DNA from: RHKX01 sp963820055
Lineage (GTDB): Bacteria; Actinomycetota; Thermoleophilia; Solirubrobacterales; 70-9
Length of the DNA stretch: 64,000 nucleotides
Direction of reading: 5' to 3'
Assembly: GCA_963820055.1 (NCBI GenBank)
Contig: CAWFYJ010000005.1
Location: 62,001 to 126,000, forward strand
The notes below the pieces were generated by a model that was not told where the DNA came from, ran no database searches, and saw nothing but the letters and a program-made list of their open reading frames with translations. Position 1 is the first letter of the stretch, and every line of letters begins with the position of its first letter. Positions 9,088 to 16,508 of this stretch are shown here, one piece after another. A program made the position numbers and the translations under genes.

Positions 9088-9273
9088 GTGCCAGCGGGAC
9101 GCCAGGTCAGAACGAAGAAGAAGTGCTGCAAGTCGGGGCCGCGCTGCAAGCGCTGCCCGGCGGCGATGAAGAAGCTCGAAAAGCGCGGGCTCGCGACCAG
9201 GCTCGGCAAGCGCAGCTATCTCGTTTCGCTGGATGCGACCAAGAAGGATCTGAAGGCCGCGCGAGCCCGCTGA
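9088..9273 (+). CDS. Small basic Cys-rich protein, function unknown
   Basis: The 61-aa product is strongly basic with a cysteine cluster (KKKCCKSGPRCKRCP, residues 10-24) that could bind zinc, followed by a Lys/Arg-rich helix. I recall similar short CC-x5-C-x2-C basic proteins as conserved hypotheticals in actinobacteria, but no function is established. The GTG start is supported by the TAGCCT box 7 nt upstream. DNA or RNA binding is plausible from charge alone (inference). Confidence 0.7.
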   Translation: MPAGRQVRTKKKCCKSGPRCKRCPAAMKKLEKRGLATRLGKRSYLVSLDATKKDLKAARAR

Positions 9274-9432
9274 GCCTGCGACGGGTCGGGGAGGGCGGGC
9301 GCCGGTCCCTCCGGCCTCCGGCTCTTCGGAGTTCGGCCGGAGGCACCGTCGCCCGCCCTTCGCGGCCGCCACCAGCAGCGGCCCCGGCCGCCTTCAAAAT
9401 CCGAGCTGGGGGGCATCGTCACCCGCCCGGCC
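9274..9432. other. Intergenic gap holding stem-loop copy 1
   Basis: Between the Cys-rich protein and the end of the acetyltransferase frame lies the first of three related stem-loops (9292-9359). Beyond it, 9360-9432 shows nothing recognisable. Confidence 0.5.
9292..9359 (-). repeat. Stem-loop repeat, copy 1 (conserved apex, 25-bp stem)
   Basis: Arms 9292-9316 and 9335-9359 pair over 25 bp with two mismatches. The apex 9317-9334 reads TCCGGCTCTTCGGAGTTC, the exact reverse complement of the apex of copy 3. The apex can form its own CTCCG/CGGAG mini-hairpin. Orientation is assigned minus because the other two copies carry the complement. Confidence 0.85.
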
Positions 9433-10146
9433 TCAACGTTTGGCGACAACCGACCGTCGCGAGCCGCGACCTTCTCCGGAAGCGGTCCGAGCCCGACCGC
9501 TAATCCGAGCGCCGAGGGCTGCGACCGCTTGGCGTTCACCGATCTGGGCGGGCGGCAGGTTCCGTGGGGCCGAACTCCGCAAGAGCCGGAGGCCCCGCGG
9601 ACCTGCCGCCCGCCGGCCCCACCTACGACCCTGCGGGCGCCAGAGCTCGGACCGGATCGCCCAGCGCTCGTGGTCCCGCCACTCTCCCGCCACCTCGAGG
9701 TACTTCTCCGAGTAGCCCTCGCGGACGAAGCCGAGCCGGCGGACGAGGGCGATCGAGGCCTCGTTGCCGGGCTGGATGTTCGCCTCGATGCGGTGCAGCC
9801 CGAGCCGCCCGAAGGCATCGTCGAGGACGAGGCCGAGACCCTCACGCATGTAGCCGCGGCCGTCGACTCCGGCGACCGCCGCGTAGCCGATGAAGGCGGA
9901 GCGGAAGTTGCGGCGGATGATCCCGCTCAGGTTGCAGCTGCCGACGAGCGCGTCGTCGGCGACCGAACGGATCAGATAGCCCTCGAAGTCGTCGCCGGCA
10001 TGGCGTTCGAGCAGCTCGGTGAAGCCGGCATCGGTGATCGGCGGGTCCACCCAATCGCCGTGAAGCCGGCGGCTGTCGCGCATCGCGGCGATGTAGTCGT
10101 CGCGATCCGCCTCGATCGGCGGTGCTGTCCTTACCCTGGCCGGCAT
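9433..10146 (-). CDS. RimJ/RimL-type GNAT N-acetyltransferase with repeat-derived C-terminal extension
   Basis: Residues 1-169 form a RimJ-like GNAT domain (IEADRDDYIAAMRDSR..., YAAVAGVDGRGYMREGL near 88-103 as the acetyl-CoA loop, LHRIEANIQPGNEASI near 117-132, RLGFVREGYSEKYL near 137-150). Such enzymes acetylate N-termini of ribosomal or other proteins; the target is unknown. The family ends near residue 169 (about 9640). The frame runs on for 68 Arg/Pro/Gly-rich residues, of which about 178-200 are encoded by stem-loop copy 2 (9546-9614). The real stop was therefore probably lost or displaced. A GAGG sequence lies just before ATG 10146. It is divergent from the dehydrogenase at 10257. Confidence 0.8.
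   Translation of the reverse strand: MPARVRTAPPIEADRDDYIAAMRDSRRLHGDWVDPPITDAGFTELLERHAGDDFEGYLIRSVADDALVGSCNLSGIIRRNFRSAFIGYAAVAGVDGRGYMREGLGLVLDDAFGRLGLHRIEANIQPGNEASIALVRRLGFVREGYSEKYLEVAGEWRDHERWAIRSELWRPQGRRWGRRAAGPRGLRLLRSSAPRNLPPAQIGERQAVAALGARISGRARTASGEGRGSRRSVVAKR
9546..9614 (+). repeat. Stem-loop repeat, copy 2, inside a reading frame
   Basis: Arms 9546-9571 and 9591-9614 pair almost perfectly (one bulge, one wobble). The apex 9572-9590 is GAACTCCGCAAGAGCCGGA, the copy-3 apex with one extra C. The stem sequence is unrelated to that of copies 1 and 3. It overlaps codons 178-200 of the acetyltransferase frame on the opposite strand. Confidence 0.85.
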
Positions 10147-10256
10147 TACCTCGGCTCCAGTATTCCGTTTGCGGCCTCGGCGGCGTCGCGACCGCCGGGG
10201 CACCTGCGTCATTAGGATCGCGAAAGTCCCGGTGCGTCGACGGAGGAGGTTCGGAG

Positions 10257-11370
10257 ATGAGGATGAGAGCAGCGGTGCTCGAGGAGTTCGGCGAGCCGCT
10301 TCAGGTCCAGGAGGTCGAGCTGCAGGACCCGACGGCCCGGCGAGGTGCTCGTCCGCCTCGTCGCCTGCGGTGTCTGCCACACCGACCTCTACACGGCTTC
10401 GGGCGTCGACCCGTCCGGCTACGCGCCGGCCGTCCTCGGCCACGAGGGCGCGGGCGTCGTCGAGAAGGTCGGGGAGGGCGTCACCTCCGTCACCGAGGGC
10501 GACCACGTCGTGACCCTCTTCTCGCCGCAGTGCGGCGAGTGCGTCCACTGCGTCGATCCGCGGACGAACCTCTGCATGGCGATCCGCGCCGAGCAGAATC
10601 TCGGCCACCTGCCGGACGGCACGGTCCGGCTCAGCCGGCCCGAGTCGGGCGAGGAGATCCGCCACTTCATGGGGACCTCGACGTTCGCCGAGTACACGGT
10701 GATGCCCGAGATCGCGCTCGCGAAGATCGATCCCGAGGCGCCGCTCGACCGCGCCTGCCTGTTCGCCTGCGGCCTGTCGACCGGCCTCGGTGCGGCGATG
10801 AACACGGCCAAGGTGGAGCCCGGCACTACCTGCGTCGTCTTCGGCGCCGGCATGGTCGGCCTCGGCGCCGTCGCCGGCTGCCGCCTGCAGGGCGCCGAGC
10901 GGATCATCTGCGTCGACCTCTCCGACGACCGCCTCGAGCTCGCGAAGGGCCAGGGCGCCACCGACCTGATGAAGGCGGATGAGAACACCGTCGAGCGGAT
11001 CCTCGAGATGACCGACGGCGGCTTCGGCGCCGACTACACGTTCGAGGCGACCGGCAACGTCAAGGTGATGGCGCAGGCGGTCGAGGCCGCCCGGATGGCC
11101 TGGGGGCTCTGCACGGTCGCGGGTGTCGCCGGCAAGGGCGAGACGCTCGACGTGATCCCGCGCTGGCTGATCACCGGCCGCCGTGTCGCCGGCTCGTCGT
11201 TCGGCGGCGTCAAGGGCCGCGAGGGCGTCCCGAAGCTCGTCGACCTCTACATGCAGGGCGAGATCGACGTCGACCCGTTCATCTCGCACCGGATCTCCCT
11301 CGACGAGGTCAACCGCGGCTTCGAGCTGATGGAGGCCCAGGACGGCATCCGCAGCGTGATCGAGTTCTAG
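10257..11370 (+). CDS. Class III zinc alcohol dehydrogenase / S-(hydroxymethyl)thiol dehydrogenase-like, one frameshift
   Basis: Medium-chain dehydrogenase of the FrmA/AdhC type, which oxidises alcohols or thiol adducts of formaldehyde with NAD. Visible motifs are the catalytic zinc ligands CGVCHTD and GHEGAG, the structural-zinc region CGECVHCVDPRTNLC, and the Rossmann GAGMVGLGAV. The start ATG 10257 has GGAGGAGG 7-14 nt upstream. One extra G at 10334-10335 breaks the frame; removing it gives DPTPGEVLVRLVACGVCHTD, the normal family sequence, and the rest (to 11370) is intact. I take it as a probable sequence error. The gene downstream is an MBL hydrolase with glyoxalase II-like motifs, but 394 nt of palindromic DNA separate them. 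Confidence 0.85.
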
Positions 11371-11458
11371 GCGCTCGCTGCCGTTACGGCTTTCGGCAGT
11401 CGGAAAAGGCAGTGAGGGGGAGTGGACTGGCGGCCGCGACGGCTCACCCCAAGGCTCG

Positions 11459-11497
11459 ATGGCGAATTTGGGCCCCCACAGAGCCCAAATCCGCCAT
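11459..11497. repeat. 15-bp inverted repeat around a 9-nt loop
   Basis: Arms 11459-11473 (ATGGCGAATTTGGGC) and 11483-11497 pair with a single mismatch. Its sequence is AT-richer than its surroundings. A second, imperfect pair (ATGGCAATT at 11521-11529 with AATTTGCCAT at 11550-11559) repeats part of the same word. Confidence 0.6.
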
Positions 11498-11559
11498 TCA
11501 CCCGCTGACCCACCCCGCGAATGGCAATTCGTACACGCTGGGGCATGTCAATTTGCCAT

Positions 11560-11580
11560 CGGGCGTCCGAATGACGCCCG
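11560..11580. terminator. Perfect 8-bp hairpin, possible terminator
   Basis: CGGGCGTC at 11560-11567 pairs with GACGCCCG at 11573-11580 around a CGAAT loop. There is no following T-run, so terminator activity is uncertain. Confidence 0.35.
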
Positions 11581-11646
11581 CGACACCCCGCTCGCCGGCG
11601 GAAGGACTTCTCCCGGGCTCCGGGGCTTTCGCTTCCTCACCCGGAA

Positions 11647-11716
11647 GAGGGCCGAGCGGCATGCCACGCGGCGAACTCCGAAGAGCCGGAGCCGCGTGGC
11701 GTGCCGATCGGCCCTC
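11647..11716 (+). repeat. Stem-loop repeat, copy 3
   Basis: Arms 11647-11672 and 11691-11716 pair over about 25 bp with one bulge and one wobble. The apex 11673-11690 is GAACTCCGAAGAGCCGGA. The apex matches copies 1 and 2; the stems do not match in sequence. Confidence 0.85.
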
Positions 11717-11752
11717 GGGGCGTCGTGGGGACGACAGCCTCGTCCCGGGCGA

Positions 11753-11758
11753 TAAGTT
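11753..11758 (+). promoter_or_regulatory. -10 hexamer TAAGTT (leaderless)
   Basis: TAAGTT ends 6 nt before ATG 11765; no Shine-Dalgarno sequence is present. Confidence 0.45.
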
Positions 11759-11764
11759 CCCCGC

Positions 11765-12529
11765 ATGATCCTGCAGCGCGTAGAACAGTCCGAATGGCTC
11801 TCGAACGCCTACCTGGCGGTGGACGAGGTCGGCGGCACCGGGGTGCTGATCGACTCGAACCTGGCCACCGATCCGCTGTGTGAGCGGGTCGAGCGTGAGG
11901 GCACGACGATCACCCACATCCTCCTCACCCACCACCACTACGACCACGTGGTCGGGCTCGAGGAGCTGGCGGCCCGGTTCGGCAACCCGCCGGTGCTGGC
12001 GCATCCGAAGTGCAAGGAGCTGGTCGGGGACGCCGTCACCGGGACGATCGATCACGGCGACGTGCTCGAGACCGGGGGGCTGAAGATCGAGGCGATCCAC
12101 ACGCCCGGCCACTGCGGCGACCATCTGGCGCTGCGGATCAACGAGGCCGACTGCCTGACCGCAGACGTGATCTTCAAGGGCACGGTCGGCGGCACCGGCG
12201 CCCCCGGCGCAACCGGGCTGGGCGATCTGAAGGCGTCGATTATGGACCGGCTCATGGAGCTGCCGAACGACGTCCGGCTCCATCCCGGCCATCGCGAGCC
12301 GACGACGGTGATCGAGGAGTGGGAGAACAACCCGTTCATCCGCCTCTGGAGGGGCCTCGACGAGCCCGGCGAGGAACGCTGCACGGTCGGCCCCGGCGAC
12401 GACGACAGGCGCGACGCGACGCTGCTGCTCTGGGCGCCCGACTACGACGGCGGCAACAAGGCGCTCGTCCGCTTCGACGACGACGGGGTGGAGACGATCA
12501 CCGGCGGGTCGCAGGTTCGCCGGACCTGA
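11765..12529 (+). CDS. MBL-fold metallohydrolase (glyoxalase II-like)
   Basis: The 254-aa protein has the metallo-beta-lactamase metal site LTHHHYDHVVG (about residues 54-64), a further ligand in HTPGHCGDH (about 114-122) and Asp in LTADVIF. The layout matches hydroxyacylglutathione hydrolase-like enzymes that cleave thioesters. Substrate is not known; in actinobacteria the thiol would be mycothiol or another low-molecular thiol. The preceding gene is a class III dehydrogenase, so a joint role in aldehyde detoxification is possible (inference). It is followed by two dehydratase genes with a 14-nt gap. Confidence 0.8.
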   Translation: MILQRVEQSEWLSNAYLAVDEVGGTGVLIDSNLATDPLCERVEREGTTITHILLTHHHYDHVVGLEELAARFGNPPVLAHPKCKELVGDAVTGTIDHGDVLETGGLKIEAIHTPGHCGDHLALRINEADCLTADVIFKGTVGGTGAPGATGLGDLKASIMDRLMELPNDVRLHPGHREPTTVIEEWENNPFIRLWRGLDEPGEERCTVGPGDDDRRDATLLLWAPDYDGGNKALVRFDDDGVETITGGSQVRRT

Positions 12530-12543
12530 AAGGATCGCGCGCC

Positions 12544-12984
12544 ATGCCAGTCAAGACAGAAGCCGTCGGCAAGGAATATCCGCCGACCACCTACGAGGTG
12601 GGCCTCGAGAAGATCCGCGAGTACGCGAACGCCGTCGGGCAGACCGAGGCCGTCCATCACGACCGCGAGGCCGCGCACGCTGCCGGGTTCCGCGACGTGG
12701 TCGCGCCGCCGATGTTCGCCGTCGTCTACAGCTCGCCCGCGATGGGGCCGGCGATCCTCGACCCCGACGTCGGCATCAACTTCGCAGCGATGGTCCACGG
12801 CGGTCAGGAGTTCGTCTGGGGCGAGCCCGTCTGCGCCGGCGACGAGATCACGACCCGCGCCTCGGTGCGCGAGATCTTCGAGAAGGACGGCAAGGGCTTC
12901 TACGTCTTCGAGTCCGTCTCGACCAACCAGGACGGCGACGAGGTCGTCCGCGCAACCTGGACGAACATCGTCCGCGGCGTCTGA
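12544..12984 (+). CDS. HadA-like (3R)-hydroxyacyl-ACP dehydratase subunit
   Basis: The 146-aa protein matches the MaoC-like/FAS1 dehydratase N-terminal family: PPTTYEVGLEKIREYANAVG (about 14-33), APPMFAVVYS and the conserved MVHGGQEF strand. In mycobacteria HadA pairs with HadB as the FAS-II dehydratase, where HadA lacks the catalytic residues. AAAGGA precedes ATG 12544. The catalytic partner is the next gene, 10 nt downstream, so the pair most likely forms an HadAB heterodimer. Confidence 0.85.
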   Translation: MPVKTEAVGKEYPPTTYEVGLEKIREYANAVGQTEAVHHDREAAHAAGFRDVVAPPMFAVVYSSPAMGPAILDPDVGINFAAMVHGGQEFVWGEPVCAGDEITTRASVREIFEKDGKGFYVFESVSTNQDGDEVVRATWTNIVRGV

Positions 12985-12994
12985 GGAGGCGAAG

Positions 12995-13390
12995 GTGGCC
13001 GAACTGAACGAGGGCGACTCGATCCCCGAACTCCGGGTCACCCCGGACAAGTACCTGCCGCACCGCTACGCGGGCGCGTCGGGCGACTTCAACCCGATTC
13101 ACATCGACAACGACTTCGCGCAGATGGTCGGGCTCCCGCGCAACATCCTCCACGGGCTCTATTCGATGGCCCAGGTCGCGCGCGCCCAGACGGAGGCGGC
13201 CGGCGGCGATCCGCGGGCATTGCGGCGCCTCGCCGTCCAGTTCCGGGGAATGGGCGTGCCCGAGGAGGAGATCGTCGTGACGGGAACCGTCACCGGGCGC
13301 GAAGGCGACACCGTCGTCGTGGCGACCGAGGCGTACCAGGGCGAGAACGGGATCGTCCGCAACGCCGAGGCCGAGCTCGACCTCTCCTGA
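12995..13390 (+). CDS. HadB-like (3R)-hydroxyacyl-ACP dehydratase, MaoC domain
   Basis: The 131-aa single hot-dog domain carries the hydratase-2 motif YAGASGDFNPIHID (about residues 27-40), with catalytic Asp and His. GGCGAAGG-like sequence (AGGAGGCG at 12984-12991) precedes the GTG start. With the previous gene it makes a HadAB-type dehydratase. Either a role in fatty-acid elongation or another (3R)-hydroxyacyl dehydration is possible. Confidence 0.87.
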   Translation: MAELNEGDSIPELRVTPDKYLPHRYAGASGDFNPIHIDNDFAQMVGLPRNILHGLYSMAQVARAQTEAAGGDPRALRRLAVQFRGMGVPEEEIVVTGTVTGREGDTVVVATEAYQGENGIVRNAEAELDLS

Positions 13391-13425
13391 CCGGGCCGGG
13401 CGCGGAAAGCCCTTCCGCCCCTACC

Positions 13426-13431
13426 TAGAAT
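13426..13431 (+). promoter_or_regulatory. -10 hexamer TAGAAT for hrcA (leaderless)
   Basis: TAGAAT ends 7 nt before GTG 13439. I looked for a CIRCE inverted repeat (TTAGCACTC-N9-GAGTGCTAA) around it and did not see one. Confidence 0.5.
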
Positions 13432-13438
13432 CAACGGC

Positions 13439-14470
13439 GTGCTCAGCGAACGCCAACAGCTGATCCTCGAGATCGCCGTCGACTCCTACCTGAAGACCGG
13501 AACGCCGGTCGGGTCGAAGGCGATCGCCGAGCGCGCCGATTTCGACTGGGGACCGTCCACGGTCCGCGCCGAGCTCTCCGAGCTCGAGCGCGAGGGTTAC
13601 CTATTCCAGCCGCACACGTCGGCGGGGCGGGTCCCGACGGACGCCGGCTACCGCCGCTTCGCCGACCGCCTGATCGAGTCCGGCCCGACGCCCGCGGTCC
13701 GTCCACCGGTGGCGCTCGACGGTCTCGCGCAGGCGCGGCGCGAGGTCGAGGACGCCCTCCGCGAGACGACCGCCGCCCTCGCCCAGGCGAACGACCTGCT
13801 GGCCCTCGCAACGGCCCCGCCGGTCAGCACCGCCGCCATCCACCGCGTCGAGGTGCTGCTCCTCCAACCGCGGGTCGTCGCGGTCGTCGCGATCGCCGAC
13901 AACGGCGACGTGGCCAAGCGCGTCTTCACCTTCTCGGCCCCCGTCGACACCGGCCTCGTCGAGTGGGCCTCCTCGTTCCTCAACGAGCGCCTGACCGGTC
14001 TCGGGATCGGGTCGAGCATGGTGTCCTCCCGCCTCGACGACCCCGCGCTCGGCGACCGTGAGCGCGAGTTTCTCGGCGAGATCGGTACCGCGATCGCCGA
14101 GCTCGCGGAGGCGACGCCCCAGCAGCTCTACATGGACGGCACCGGACGGCTCCTCTCCGAGAGCCACGCCGGCGACATCCCGCACCCCGATGGCGTCGTC
14201 AGCGCGCTCGAGGGGCGCGTCAGCGTGCTCTCGGTGCTCCGGTCCGCGCTCCGCGAACGCTCCGTGTTCCTCTGCATCGGCGAGGAGAACCCCGAACCGG
14301 CCCTGCGCTCGGTCAGCGTCGTCGGCGCCGGCTACGGCCTCGGCTACCGGAATCTCGGCGCGGTCGGGGTGGTCGGCCCGCTGCGGATGGACTACGCGAA
14401 GGCGATCGACTCGGTGCGCGACGCCGCCGGCGAGCTCTCCCGCTTGTTCGCAACGGTGTACGAGGGGTAA
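13439..14470 (+). CDS. hrcA: Heat-inducible transcription repressor HrcA
   Basis: HrcA represses chaperone genes through CIRCE elements. The 343-aa protein opens with the winged-helix (LSERQQLILEIAVDSYLKTGTPVGSKAIAE, read in two parts about residues 1-30), continues with GPSTVRAELSELEREGYLFQPHTSAGRVPTD, and ends with the GAF-like domain (RNLGAVGVVGPLRMDYAKAI). Length and order are normal. It is followed by dnaJ after 9 nt, the usual actinobacterial hrcA-dnaJ pair. No CIRCE lies at its own promoter, so targets are probably elsewhere. Confidence 0.95.
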   Translation: MLSERQQLILEIAVDSYLKTGTPVGSKAIAERADFDWGPSTVRAELSELEREGYLFQPHTSAGRVPTDAGYRRFADRLIESGPTPAVRPPVALDGLAQARREVEDALRETTAALAQANDLLALATAPPVSTAAIHRVEVLLLQPRVVAVVAIADNGDVAKRVFTFSAPVDTGLVEWASSFLNERLTGLGIGSSMVSSRLDDPALGDREREFLGEIGTAIAELAEATPQQLYMDGTGRLLSESHAGDIPHPDGVVSALEGRVSVLSVLRSALRERSVFLCIGEENPEPALRSVSVVGAGYGLGYRNLGAVGVVGPLRMDYAKAIDSVRDAAGELSRLFATVYEG

Positions 14471-14479
14471 CGGGACCGA

Positions 14480-15625
14480 ATGCCGCGCGACCCATACGAG
14501 ATTCTCGGCGTCGACCGGAGCGCCGACGAAGCCGAGATCAAGAAGGCCTTCCGGCGGCTCGCCCGCGAGCTCCATCCCGACGTCAACACGTCCGACCCGG
14601 AGGCGGAGGAGAAGTTCAAGGAGGCCGCCGAGGCTTACGAGATCCTCTCCGATGCCGAGCGGCGCCGGACCTACGACGCGTTCGGCTACGACGGCCTCCG
14701 TTCGGGCGGGTTCCACTCCCGTGCCGAGAGCGCCGGCGGCTTCCAGGACATCTTCGAGGCGATCTTCGGACAGTCGGACTCGATGTTCGGCGACCTCTTC
14801 GGGTCAGGCGGCGGCCACGCCGGAGGTCCGAGCGCCGGCGGCGACATCGGCGTTCGTGTCGAGATCTCCCTCGCCGACGTCATCGAGGGCGTCCGCCGCG
14901 AGGTCGAGTTCGACGCGGTCGTGCGCTGCGAGCACTGCCACGGCAACGGGGCCGAGCCCGGGACGCCGATCGAGACCTGCGGAACCTGTAGCGGCGCCGG
15001 CCAGGTCCGCCAGGTGACGAGGACGCCCTTCGGTCAGATGGTCCGCGCCGCGCCGTGCCCGACCTGCGGCGGCGACGGCAAGGTCGCGGAGACGCCCTGC
15101 GAGGTCTGCGGCGGGGGCGGCGCCGTAGAAGAGCGCAAGACCTACGAAGTCGACGTCCCCGCGGGAATCGAGAACGGCCAGCGGATCCGGATCACCGGCG
15201 CCGGTGACGCCGGCTCGTCGGGCGGCCCGGCCGGCGACCTCTACGTGCAGATCCAGATCACCGAGGACGACCGCTTCCACCGCGAGGGGACCGATCTCGT
15301 CACGGTGCTCGAGGTGACGGCGACGACGGCGATGCTCGGCGCGACGCTGCCGGTCGAGACCGTCACCGGCGAGCACGACGTCGAGCTCGAGGCCGGCGCC
15401 CAGCACGGAGACTCGATCCGGCTGCGTGGCGAGGGGCTGCCGGCGCTGCGCAACCCGAAGCGGCGCGGCGACCTCCACGTCGCGATCAAGATCGTCACCC
15501 CGGTCGCCCTCGACGACGAGCAGCGCGAGCTCGCCGAGCGCCTCGACGCGAGCCTCGGCGATCAGAACGCCCCCGGCAACGCCCGCGAGGGCATCTTCGG
15601 GCGCGTGCGGCGCGCGTTCCGCTGA
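14480..15625 (+). CDS. dnaJ: Chaperone DnaJ
   Basis: DnaJ is the Hsp40 co-chaperone that stimulates DnaK ATPase. The 381-aa protein has the J-domain with HPD at residues 32-34, a Gly/Phe-rich linker, four zinc-finger CxxCxGxG repeats (CEHCHGNG, CGTCSGAG, CPTCGGDG, CEVCGGGG) and the C-terminal substrate domains. It is type I DnaJ of normal length. The cluster lacks dnaK/grpE, so it is the HrcA-linked paralogue. prmA starts 4 nt downstream. Confidence 0.97.
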   Translation: MPRDPYEILGVDRSADEAEIKKAFRRLARELHPDVNTSDPEAEEKFKEAAEAYEILSDAERRRTYDAFGYDGLRSGGFHSRAESAGGFQDIFEAIFGQSDSMFGDLFGSGGGHAGGPSAGGDIGVRVEISLADVIEGVRREVEFDAVVRCEHCHGNGAEPGTPIETCGTCSGAGQVRQVTRTPFGQMVRAAPCPTCGGDGKVAETPCEVCGGGGAVEERKTYEVDVPAGIENGQRIRITGAGDAGSSGGPAGDLYVQIQITEDDRFHREGTDLVTVLEVTATTAMLGATLPVETVTGEHDVELEAGAQHGDSIRLRGEGLPALRNPKRRGDLHVAIKIVTPVALDDEQRELAERLDASLGDQNAPGNAREGIFGRVRRAFR

Positions 15626-15629
15626 TCCG

Positions 15630-16469
15630 ATGGCGGCGATGATCAGGCTCGCGGTCCGCTGCCGGCCCGAGCAGGCCGAGCTGGTTCTCGCCGAACTCGT
15701 CGAGTTGGTCCCCGGGGGCGTCGAGGAGGACCGCGGCGCCGGCTACGTCGAATACGCGATTTACGGACCGCCCGGCGAACTGCCCGACCTCCCCGACCTG
15801 AAGGCCGCGGCGGGCGACGGCCTCGTCGAGATCGAGACGACCGAGATCCCCGACGACTGGGCCGATCGCTGGCGCGACTTCCACGAGCCCGTGATCGTCG
15901 GCGGCGGACGGCTCGTAGTCAGACCCTCGTGGGAGGACGAAGAGCGAGGCGCCGAGATCGACATCGTCGTCGACCCCGGTCGCGCCTTCGGGACCGGCGG
16001 CCACGCGACCACCCGCTGCTGTCTCGAGCTGCTGCTCGAGCTCGCCGACGACGGCCGGGCCTCGGGCGCAATGGCCGACTGGGGGACCGGCTCCGGCGTG
16101 CTCGCAATCGCCGCCGCGAAGCTCGGCTGGGCTCCGGTCGTCGGATGCGATCACGAGATGCCCGCCGTCGAGGCGGCGACGGCGAATGCGGTTTCGAACG
16201 GTGCCGACGTCGCCGTCGAGCGCGTCAATCTGCGTGAGGAGGTGCCGCCGACCGCGCCGACGGTGGTCGCTAACCTGACCGCGCCGCTGTTGATCCCGCT
16301 GGCGGAGCGGATGACGGCCGGCGAGATCGAGGTTCCCGAGCGCATGGTCCTCAGCGGCCTGCTGCGGACCGAGCGCGACCGCGTCGTCGCCGTCTACGAG
16401 GACGCGGGCCTGACGGTCGAAGGTGGGCGCGAGAGCGGCGACTGGGCCGCGCTGTGGCTTCGCCGCTGA
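15630..16469 (+). CDS. prmA: Ribosomal protein L11 methyltransferase
   Basis: PrmA trimethylates ribosomal protein L11. The 279-aa product has an N-terminal L11-recognition domain (AAMIRLAVRCRPEQAELVL...) and a class I methyltransferase domain with GRAFGTGGHATTR (about 113-125), the SAM motif ADWGTGSGVLAIAAAKLG and VVANLTAPLLIPL (the usual NILA/NLTA motif). ATG 15630 or 15639 could be the start. It is translationally close to dnaJ (4-nt gap), a conserved neighbourhood. Confidence 0.93.
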   Translation: MAAMIRLAVRCRPEQAELVLAELVELVPGGVEEDRGAGYVEYAIYGPPGELPDLPDLKAAAGDGLVEIETTEIPDDWADRWRDFHEPVIVGGGRLVVRPSWEDEERGAEIDIVVDPGRAFGTGGHATTRCCLELLLELADDGRASGAMADWGTGSGVLAIAAAKLGWAPVVGCDHEMPAVEAATANAVSNGADVAVERVNLREEVPPTAPTVVANLTAPLLIPLAERMTAGEIEVPERMVLSGLLRTERDRVVAVYEDAGLTVEGGRESGDWAALWLRR

Positions 16470-16495
16470 GGCGGATTTCGCTCCGACGCCCCCGT

Positions 16496-16501
16496 TAGGT
16501 T
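16496..16501 (+). promoter_or_regulatory. -10 hexamer TAGGTT (leaderless)
   Basis: TAGGTT ends 7 nt before ATG 16509 and supports that start over the TTG at 16500. Confidence 0.5.
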
Positions 16502-16508
16502 GTCGGCC

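Larger units (their letters stand above)
11371..11764. other. 394-nt intergenic region packed with palindromes
   Basis: No credible gene. It contains an interrupted palindrome at 11459-11497, a perfect 8-bp hairpin at 11560-11580, stem-loop repeat copy 3 at 11647-11716 and the TAAGTT box of the next gene. Confidence 0.6.

Noticed and set aside
10147..11289. Minus-strand frame continuous with the acetyltransferase and opposite the alcohol dehydrogenase
   Set aside because: Only the part from 10146 down has GNAT sequence. The remainder is antisense to the dehydrogenase and has shadow composition.
13391..13438. Possible CIRCE operator before hrcA
   Set aside because: No TTAGCACTC-N9-GAGTGCTAA-like inverted repeat is present; only a leaderless TAGAAT box is seen.
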